Below are positions 58,084 to 64,000 of a stretch of DNA of 64,000 nucleotides, piece by piece. The notes under the pieces were generated by a model, which saw nothing but the letters and a program-made list of their open reading frames with translations, made no database searches and had not been told where the DNA came from. Both the position numbers and the translations under genes were made by a program. Every line of letters starts with the position of its first letter. Position 1 is the stretch's first letter. Source of the stretch: Nitrospirota bacterium (lineage in GTDB: Bacteria; Nitrospirota; Nitrospiria; Nitrospirales; Nitrospiraceae); assembly GCA_030684575.1 (NCBI GenBank), contig JAUXVD010000008.1, positions 868,001-932,000 on the forward strand. Direction: 5' to 3'.

Positions 58084-60480
58084 GTGAATAATCTTTCTAT
58101 AAAAAGACAGCTGACGAAGTATCAGCGCCTGATCGTTATGGGCATGGTTTCAGCCCTGCTGCTGTTAATGGCCTTCTCGATGTCCGGCATCGAGAATGTC
58201 TTGCAGCGGCTGATCAGTATTTCTCCAGCGGCCTTAGCCGGCATCCTGGTCCTATTGATCGCCAACTTGTTTCAGGTGACCTTCCGGCTATGGAGGGTAC
58301 TGGCTCATTTTGGGTTTCCACTGTCCTGGAATGTCGCCTTCCGTGCCAGTATTTCTGGCCACCTGGCTGGGTTGTTCGTTATCTCGTTGTTCGGGCAGGT
58401 GTTGGGGCGTCAGGCAATATTGCGAAAATATGGTGTGCTGCCAGTAGTCATTGCCAGTTTGTCCGCTTACGAGCGTGCGTTGTTAGCCCTCATCAGCGGG
58501 ATCCTGGCAATGTTCGGAGAGACCTTCTTACTGGGGCCATCGGTTGTTGCTGATTTTTTTCGCCTGATGCCATTCGGTGAGATCGCTATTGTTGCAGTGG
58601 GTGGGGTGGCCCTGAGTTGGTGGCTTGGACGCTCAGGATTCGAGAGGAGGGTTGCCGCACGTATTCGGTCCTGGTCGGCATTCTCGTGTTTGTTGGAAAG
58701 TGCGGGGATAACGCTAATCAGTCAATCCCTGGTGCTGGGATCTTTTGTTGTTGGAATACAGGCGGTCCACCCAGGACTCGATATCCTGCCGTTGTTCGCC
58801 GCCGCTGCCGTGATCAGCTTTGCCGCCAGCATTCCCATCACCGTAAACGGCTGGGGGATACGGGAAGTGGCGGCCGTATACGTGCTTGGAGGGTTAGGGA
58901 TTTCTGCTGCCGATGCTGTCGCGGTTTCGGTATTAATTGGGCTTTGTTCCACCATAGTCATTGTTGCTGCCTCGCCCTTTGTCTTGAAGAAGAGGACCGA
59001 TACGGATTCAAGTGTCGCCGAGTCTTTGCCGATGATTGAGCCGGCGCATGAAGTCGAGAAAGCGTCTGCCTGGATTCTGGCTATGGCAACGGCGGTGTTG
59101 GTGTTCTTCCAGGTGCATGCTGAGCTTCCCGGATCGCTAGGACCCATCAATTTCAACTTAGCGGATCCTTTCGCAGTTCTTGCTCTGGCTGCCGTCAGCA
59201 TTCATGCCCTATTCGTTCGTCACGCTCCTGTGTGGCGGGTTCAGAGCTTCAACGTTATTCTGGTCTTAATCAGCGCAGCATTGCTCGTAGCTTTTCTGCG
59301 AGGGGCATTAGAAATCGGTGTGACGCAGTGGGCACTTGCCGGTCGGGTATTTGGCTGGCTGGTGTTGCTAGGCTATATTTCTGCAGGCTATTTGATGGTG
59401 GTGTATGCCGGTGCTCATGGATTGCGTCGCTTGAGCGAAACTATGATTGCAACAGGGGTTGTGGTCGTAGTGCTGCAAATCATCTTGCGTCTTCTGGTGC
59501 AGGGTGGCTGGCTTGAAAAAAATTCTTCCGCGGGAAATTTTGAAGGTTATGCTGCCAATCGTAATGCATTTGTTTTTCAGATGCTGGTATGCGTTGCGCT
59601 CGTTCTTGCATATTCGTCTGTGCGTGCCAGGCATCGAACTATAGGGTACGCCCCCCAATGTATATCTAGCCCTATGTGTAGGTGGTCCTTCTCACATCTG
59701 TTCCCCTCGCTTCTTGGCGTAGTACTGGTGGGTGTCATTTTGAGCGGTTCGCGGGCAGGATGGCTTGTCTGCGTGGTCATGCTTCTTGCTGCGTGGATTG
59801 GTCGGCTCGCAGACCGCCACGTGATGGTCTGGGGGCTGATATGCGCCATAGTCTTCTGGGGCATGATGTTGATCGGTGGCGCGATTCAGGGGGGAGCATT
59901 CATGGATATTATACTCAAGGGTAGTGCGATCCAAAGCGCGATCTCAAGTGAAGGCAGCGGGCAAGAGCACCGGGAGAGTATGGCTCGAGCATTGGAGTTG
60001 TGGCTACAGTCACCGGTTATGGGTGCAGGGTTGGGTATCTTTATTGAAAAGAGTCCCGTCTGGTTCGGGCATCCTCTTGTGGTCCATAGCACACCTCTCT
60101 GGATACTAGCCGAATTTGGGATGGTTGGCGCGTCGGTATTCGGTTGGGCGTTCTTTATGGTGGCGAGATCCGCCTTCAAATTTGATGCAAAGTCGTCTGC
60201 CCACCGGGCCTTAGGGCTGCTCCTGCTTAGTTTTGCCGGATTCTGTTTAGTGCATGAGATTTTCTACCAGAGAATATTCTGGTTGGTACTCGGAGCGATG
60301 CTGGCGTATCCAGGCAGGATGGGCGGATTGCCACAGGAGCTTAAACGTCAAGGAATTCATATTGGTACTCGAGAAGAGGCAGCTTTGTTTTCACCAGGTT
60401 TTGATGCTCAGGCGGGACGGGTTAGTGTCGGAGTGGACCAAGGAACTATTCTGCGAGAATCGTCTGTGCTCGAGGGTTAG
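58084..60480 (+). CDS. Fusion of a flippase-like (UPF0104/LPG_synthase_TM) domain and an O-antigen ligase-type domain
   Basis: A very hydrophobic 798-residue protein. Residues 1 to about 310 match the lysylphosphatidylglycerol-synthase transmembrane/AglD-like family: FAASIPITVNGWGIREVAAVYVLGGLGIS around 247-275 is its conserved proline-glycine-glutamate motif. From about 325 on a second set of membrane helices appears, with EGYAANRNAFVFQ at 487-499, ILSGSRAGWLVCVVMLLAAW, and the large-loop motif GAGLGIFIEKSPVW to HPLVVHSTPLWILAEFGMVG at about 663, as in Wzy/WaaL ligases. GTG 58084 is preferred because starts at 58021 or 58036 lie within asnB. A natural fusion of lipid-carrier and ligase functions would be new to me. 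Confidence 0.78.
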   Translation: MNNLSIKRQLTKYQRLIVMGMVSALLLLMAFSMSGIENVLQRLISISPAALAGILVLLIANLFQVTFRLWRVLAHFGFPLSWNVAFRASISGHLAGLFVISLFGQVLGRQAILRKYGVLPVVIASLSAYERALLALISGILAMFGETFLLGPSVVADFFRLMPFGEIAIVAVGGVALSWWLGRSGFERRVAARIRSWSAFSCLLESAGITLISQSLVLGSFVVGIQAVHPGLDILPLFAAAAVISFAASIPITVNGWGIREVAAVYVLGGLGISAADAVAVSVLIGLCSTIVIVAASPFVLKKRTDTDSSVAESLPMIEPAHEVEKASAWILAMATAVLVFFQVHAELPGSLGPINFNLADPFAVLALAAVSIHALFVRHAPVWRVQSFNVILVLISAALLVAFLRGALEIGVTQWALAGRVFGWLVLLGYISAGYLMVVYAGAHGLRRLSETMIATGVVVVVLQIILRLLVQGGWLEKNSSAGNFEGYAANRNAFVFQMLVCVALVLAYSSVRARHRTIGYAPQCISSPMCRWSFSHLFPSLLGVVLVGVILSGSRAGWLVCVVMLLAAWIGRLADRHVMVWGLICAIVFWGMMLIGGAIQGGAFMDIILKGSAIQSAISSEGSGQEHRESMARALELWLQSPVMGAGLGIFIEKSPVWFGHPLVVHSTPLWILAEFGMVGASVFGWAFFMVARSAFKFDAKSSAHRALGLLLLSFAGFCLVHEIFYQRIFWLVLGAMLAYPGRMGGLPQELKRQGIHIGTREEAALFSPGFDAQAGRVSVGVDQGTILRESSVLEG

Positions 60481-60589
60481 CTATACCTGGAACCAGTTTG
60501 CGAAATATGGAGCAAGAATTTCTGATGGCGGCGGAATTGAGAGTATCCGCTAGAGATCACTCCGATGCTTCAAGCGGGAACCGTCGCTA

Positions 60590-61738
60590 ATGTCACGCAC
60601 GACTCGTCTTTTATTTCTTGTTACAGAAGACTGGACCTTCTGGGAGATTCGTCGTGATCTCGCCCGCATCGCGCTCGATGCTGGGTACGAGGTGACGATT
60701 GCCACGCGCGTGACTGCCCATGCCGAGCGTATTCGACAAGAAGGCTTTTGCCTTGTCCCAATCAGAATGCTGAGGGAGAGTCGAAACCCGCTCAGGGAGT
60801 TGTTGACGTTTCTTGAATTGGTACGGATCTATCGCCGAGTCCGTCCGCAGATTGTCCAGCATGTAGCGATGAAGCCTGTGCTCTATGGCTCGTTCGCTGC
60901 GTGGGTGACTCGTATTCCCGCCGTGATCAATGTCTTTGGGGGGTTGGGCTACGCGTTTACCGATCGGCCACAGGAAACCTCCCTTCTTCGTTCCATCTTG
61001 CAGCGGGGACTCAGGTGGGCTATTGCACTGAGTCGATCCATCGTGATCGTGCAGAATCCTGACGATCGAGATATGTTGGTGCAGGAGAATGTTGTAACTT
61101 CGTCACAAGTTCGTCTGATAGTTGGGTCTGGCGTCGATGTTCAGCGATTTGTGCCGGTCGATCCCCCAGCCGGTGATCCCATTGTCATGCTGGTGGGGCG
61201 GATGTTGTGGGATAAGGGAGTCGGAGAGTTCGTCGACGCAGTGGTTAGGTTGAAACAGCAAGCCGTGCGGGCGCGCTTTGTGTTGGTCGGACGATGTGAT
61301 CAGGGGAATCCCACCGCGATTGCGGAGGCGCAGCTTTACCGATGGGCGCAGGATCACGGCATTGAATGGTGGGGGCATTGCGAGGATCTTCCAGATGTGA
61401 TCGGTCGTGCGACGTTGGTGGTCTTGCCGTCGTATCGCGAAGGCCTTCCCAAGGTATTATTGGAGGCGGCCGCATGCGGGAAAGCGGTCATCGCGACGGA
61501 TGTGCCAGGTTGTCGTGAGGTTGTTCAACATCAGAAAACTGGCCTGTTAGTCCCAGTGCGAGACCCTGTGGCGCTCGCGAACGCGATCGCGAGTCTTCTC
61601 ACCAACCACGAGCTACGAGCTGCCATGGGTGCCTCCGGGCGCGAATTCGTTGTGCGGGAGTTCTCGAATGAGAAAATCGGGCGACAGTTTCTTGATCTGT
61701 ATAAAGAATGTCTTGGCCTACAGGGGGCGCGTCAGTAA
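60590..61738 (+). CDS. GT4 glycosyltransferase, PglA/first-sugar type
   Basis: 382 residues. FLVTEDWTFWEIRRDLARIALDAGYEVTIATRV at the start, HVAMKPVLYGSFAAWVTRIPAVINVFGGLGYAF in the first domain, SGVDVQRFVP hinge, MLVGRMLWDKGVGEFVDAV and LPSYREGLPKVLLEAAACGKAVIATDVPGCREVV as the donor site. These blocks match GT4 enzymes that add the second sugar to a lipid-linked N-acetylhexosamine (PglA, WbpT and similar). It stands directly before the phosphoglycosyltransferase gene, agreeing with that role. Confidence 0.84.
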   Translation: MSRTTRLLFLVTEDWTFWEIRRDLARIALDAGYEVTIATRVTAHAERIRQEGFCLVPIRMLRESRNPLRELLTFLELVRIYRRVRPQIVQHVAMKPVLYGSFAAWVTRIPAVINVFGGLGYAFTDRPQETSLLRSILQRGLRWAIALSRSIVIVQNPDDRDMLVQENVVTSSQVRLIVGSGVDVQRFVPVDPPAGDPIVMLVGRMLWDKGVGEFVDAVVRLKQQAVRARFVLVGRCDQGNPTAIAEAQLYRWAQDHGIEWWGHCEDLPDVIGRATLVVLPSYREGLPKVLLEAAACGKAVIATDVPGCREVVQHQKTGLLVPVRDPVALANAIASLLTNHELRAAMGASGREFVVREFSNEKIGRQFLDLYKECLGLQGARQ

Positions 61739-61765
61739 TCCGGATGAAGAAATTTGTCTAATACA

Positions 61766-62836
61766 ATGATGATTGCATTTTTTTCTGTGACGGTGATCGT
61801 TGGTTTCTTTTCGTGGTGGTTGACCGGATGGCTTGCCGGGCCTGATTCCCCTATAGTGTCACTGGATCATCCAAACCAGCGGTCACTCCATCTGACGCCA
61901 ATACCAAGGACTGGCGGGGTCGCCATCATGGGGGCTCTCTACCTTGGGGTGCTGACTTTGGGACTATGGGGATGGATCCGCTCGTCACCCGACGAGTCTA
62001 TGCCGAGACTCGTCTCGACCGGGTGGCCTATCGTCATGACGACAGGTGTGATCAGCCTTGTGTCATTCATGGACGACCGGCGTGGTCTTCCGATTGTGAT
62101 ACGGCTTGGGGTTCACCTCCTGGTTGCAGCTCTCCTCGTGATCGGTGCAGGGTTGGTGATTCCCTCTATAGCCGTTCCCTCCCTCGGGTTCATCAAGCTG
62201 GGATGGATCGCAGCTCCCTTTACGGTTGTGTTTCTCGTCTGGATGGCTAATTTATACAACTTTATGGATGGAATGGACGGGTTTGCCGGCGGTATGACGG
62301 TGATCGGCTGTGGCTTACTCGGGTATTTGGGCTGGCAGGCCCACCATCCTTTGGTTTCTGTGCTTGCAACCGTGCATTCTGTGGCGGCGGCGGGATTTCT
62401 TGTCCATAATTTTCCTCCGGCGAAGATTTTCATGGGCGATGTCGGGAGTGTGTCCACAGGCTTTCTTGTGGCGGCATTGACTGTTCTCGGATGGCGCGAC
62501 GGAGTTTTTGATCTCTGGGTTCCGCTTATCGTATTCTCACCCTTTATCCTTGATGCTACCGTGACGTTGGTACGGCGGGCCCTTCGTCATGAAAAAGTAT
62601 GGGAGGCCCATCGGGATCACTATTATCAGCGATTGGTATTGATTGGGTGGGGCCATCGACGGACGGTCTTAGCAGAATATGGATTGATGGCTCTGTGCGG
62701 AGGCTTGGCGCTCTGCTATCAGTATGCATCGGAAGAGTGGCGGCTCGTCGTTTTGGGGTTCTGGGCGATGTTATTTTTCTCCCTAGCCCTTGCGGTGCAG
62801 GGCGTTGAGCAACGGAGACAACCGCTCGGATTTTGA
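61766..62836 (+). CDS. Undecaprenyl-phosphate N-acetylhexosaminyl-1-phosphate transferase (WecA/WbpL family)
   Basis: A polytopic enzyme of the MraY/WecA superfamily that attaches the first sugar phosphate to undecaprenyl phosphate. Conserved cytoplasmic loops are visible: HPNQRSLHLTPIPRTGG, SFMDDRRGLP (Asp-Asp for Mg), NLYNFMDGMDGFAGG, FMGDVGSVSTGF and the last-loop HRDHYYQRLV. About ten hydrophobic segments. ATG 61766 is preferred; TTG 61754 with GAAGA upstream is an alternative. It most resembles the WbpL branch (donor likely a UDP-N-acetyl-6-deoxyhexosamine or UDP-HexNAc, inference). Confidence 0.88.
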   Translation: MMIAFFSVTVIVGFFSWWLTGWLAGPDSPIVSLDHPNQRSLHLTPIPRTGGVAIMGALYLGVLTLGLWGWIRSSPDESMPRLVSTGWPIVMTTGVISLVSFMDDRRGLPIVIRLGVHLLVAALLVIGAGLVIPSIAVPSLGFIKLGWIAAPFTVVFLVWMANLYNFMDGMDGFAGGMTVIGCGLLGYLGWQAHHPLVSVLATVHSVAAAGFLVHNFPPAKIFMGDVGSVSTGFLVAALTVLGWRDGVFDLWVPLIVFSPFILDATVTLVRRALRHEKVWEAHRDHYYQRLVLIGWGHRRTVLAEYGLMALCGGLALCYQYASEEWRLVVLGFWAMLFFSLALAVQGVEQRRQPLGF

Positions 62837-62852
62837 AAGCATATCGGTGCTA

Positions 62853-64000
62853 GTGAATTCATTATTTGCCATGCCGGCATCCGGGCGCGTACCGAAGCTG
62901 GATGCCATTCTCCGTTTCGTGTTGGTCGTGTATATTGCAGTCCTTCCGTTCACGCCACTCTTCCGCGTGGAGCGAACCGGATTTCTTGTCCTCCTGGGTT
63001 TGCTGGTTTGGTGGTGTGTTACGAATCGGCATCTATTCTATTCCCGGACACCGTACGATATGCTCCTGCTCGCGTTTGTTGCCTGGGTCGGGCTTACGAT
63101 CCCGTTTTCCGTCTCTCCGTTTTATAGTGTGCAGGAGTACGGAAAGTTACTCCAGCAGATGCTGGTCTTTTACGCGGTGATCTATTTCTTCAAGGGGCGA
63201 TTCTATCGACAGGTTCTTTTAGGTCTGGTCGGGGTCATGGCCATCATTGTCGCCGGATATGGACTTTCTCAGTTCAATCTCAATGATGCTCAGTTGGTGC
63301 ATTCTTTTCTTCCTGCTGAAGTATGGCTGACCACATTTCTAATCATGGTCATTCCTTTTGGGTTAGCGCTGGCTTTAGGCGAGGGGCCTCCAGAAATACG
63401 AATAGGCAGTGCCGTTGTTGTCGGAATGATGACGGCCTGCTTGCTCGCCACTCAATCTCGCGCAGGGCTGGTTGCCTTTGTGGCTGAGCTTTGGGTCATT
63501 GTTTGGTTCATTCGATCGACTCCCGCCAAGGTCGTCACAGCGTTGACGACGGGTTGTGCGATTGCCGTTGTCCTGATAGTTTTCAACGCAAACACAATCC
63601 CCTCGGCCGATATAAGCGCCGATATCACAAGCTCGATTCCTGTTAAAAAAGGTTTTTCATCTGTGTTTCACCGGTTTGATATTTGGGGCTTCACCTTGTC
63701 TGAGATCGCCAAGAATTGGTTGGTTGGGATTGGATATGGGAACCATAGTTATCTTTTGCTCTATGGCCAAGACAACGAAGTTGTCCTGCCTGGGCATGCT
63801 GCCATCACACAGTCAGGGACACACAATATATTTCTTTATCTGGCGCTTCATGTCGGGCTCCCAGGGATGTTGCTGTTTGGGTGGTTCTTTGTTCGGGTCG
63901 TTCAGACGACTGCTGCAGAATACCGACAAGCTCAGGATTGGCTGTCGAAATCCATTCTTGTGGGGTCAGTTGTCAGTGGCCTGGGGTTGATTGTCCGTCT
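62853..64000 (+). CDS. O-antigen ligase/polymerase family protein, 3' part beyond the window
   Basis: The frame stays open to the end of the window, 382 codons from GTG 62853 (ATG 62871 is the main alternative start). It has many hydrophobic segments and the Wzy_C/WaaL features TQSRAGLVAFVAELWVIVW, VGIGYGNHSYLLLYGQ and the motif AITQSGTHNIFLYLALHVGLPGMLLFG with the loop His used by WaaL-type ligases. It starts 16 bases after the WecA-family stop and may link the finished chain to the lipid A core. A second ligase-type domain is in the fusion protein at 58084. Confidence 0.82.
   Translation, partial: MNSLFAMPASGRVPKLDAILRFVLVVYIAVLPFTPLFRVERTGFLVLLGLLVWWCVTNRHLFYSRTPYDMLLLAFVAWVGLTIPFSVSPFYSVQEYGKLLQQMLVFYAVIYFFKGRFYRQVLLGLVGVMAIIVAGYGLSQFNLNDAQLVHSFLPAEVWLTTFLIMVIPFGLALALGEGPPEIRIGSAVVVGMMTACLLATQSRAGLVAFVAELWVIVWFIRSTPAKVVTALTTGCAIAVVLIVFNANTIPSADISADITSSIPVKKGFSSVFHRFDIWGFTLSEIAKNWLVGIGYGNHSYLLLYGQDNEVVLPGHAAITQSGTHNIFLYLALHVGLPGMLLFGWFFVRVVQTTAAEYRQAQDWLSKSILVGSVVSGLGLIVR

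Noticed and set aside
60481-60553. Short frame reading YTWNQFAKYG after the fusion gene as a remnant glycosyltransferase tail
   Set aside because: The resemblance to GT4 C-terminal ends is only about ten residues long and could be chance.
1-64000. CRISPR arrays, tRNA and rRNA genes, intact transposases
   Set aside because: No regularly spaced repeats, cloverleaf-like genes, rRNA segments or transposase motifs were noticed on reading; no search program was run.

Overview
The window is one long, almost entirely plus-strand cell-surface glycan locus from a Gram-negative bacterium. It opens with lipid A and inner-core LPS genes (Kdo transferase, LpxK, heptosyltransferases, heptose bisphosphate phosphatase), so the host makes heptose-containing LPS. 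GC-rich coding sequence, frequent GTG/TTG starts and the kind of short hairpin repeats in the spacers suggest a Nitrospira-like member of Nitrospirota. That assignment is inference; no rRNA or other marker gene lies in the window.

Layout. (1) 1-13420: LPS core: waaA (3' part), lpxK, a waaF-gmhB fusion, waaC, then a run of GT2/GT4/GT9 glycosyltransferases, many overlapping by 1-4 bases. Short repeats interrupt the run, including a 122-bp MITE-like palindrome at 10130-10251. (2) 13421-15331: control region: a promoter overlapping a perfect palindrome, a winged-helix regulator with a C-terminal Rossmann-like domain, an ops-like site, a four-helix-bundle protein embedded in GACCAG-type repeats, and a NusG/RfaH-type paralogue. 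(3) 15379-17579: a methyltransferase-GT2 fusion and a methyltransferase. (4) 17771-25009: pseudaminic acid genes pseB, pseC, pseF, pseG, pseI and pseH, then an SGNH hydrolase. The pse operon contains a recombination scar made of pseG and aminotransferase fragments. (5) 25021-35055: a mosaic of modified-sugar genes: a dead spsF, a probable hisH remnant, Gfo/Idh oxidoreductase, DegT aminotransferase, GNAT, an unknown protein, two N-acetyl sugar amidotransferases flanking HisH/HisF-like genes, a putative dioxygenase and a truncated DegT gene. (6) 35056-45162: GT-B-like transferases, a methyltransferase, an ABC half-exporter, and a second nonulosonate-type set (NeuB-like, NeuC, NeuA) with a UDP-sulfoquinovose synthase homologue inside it. 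(7) 45259-55009: a radical SAM/SPASM gene followed by strictly alternating glycosyltransferase and methyltransferase genes (GT-MT-GT-MT-GT-MT-GT-MT-GT). (8) 55053-64000: gmd, asnB-like, a flippase-like/O-antigen-ligase fusion, a GT4, a WecA/WbpL-type phosphoglycosyltransferase and a second O-antigen ligase cut by the window end.

Read together, the locus could make CMP-pseudaminic acid, a second CMP-nonulosonate-like sugar, possibly UDP-sulfoquinovose, an amino/acetamidino sugar and GDP-4-keto-6-deoxymannose. These would be assembled on undecaprenyl phosphate with repeated methylation, then flipped (the ABC half-exporter is the best candidate; no Wzx is seen) and ligated to the lipid A core or to protein. 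The main surprises are the alternating GT/MT run, the gene remnants that record cassette replacement, the amidotransferase paralogue with an altered PP-loop, the NeuB homologue with altered substrate motifs, and the membrane fusion protein. No tRNA, rRNA, CRISPR array or intact insertion sequence was recognised.
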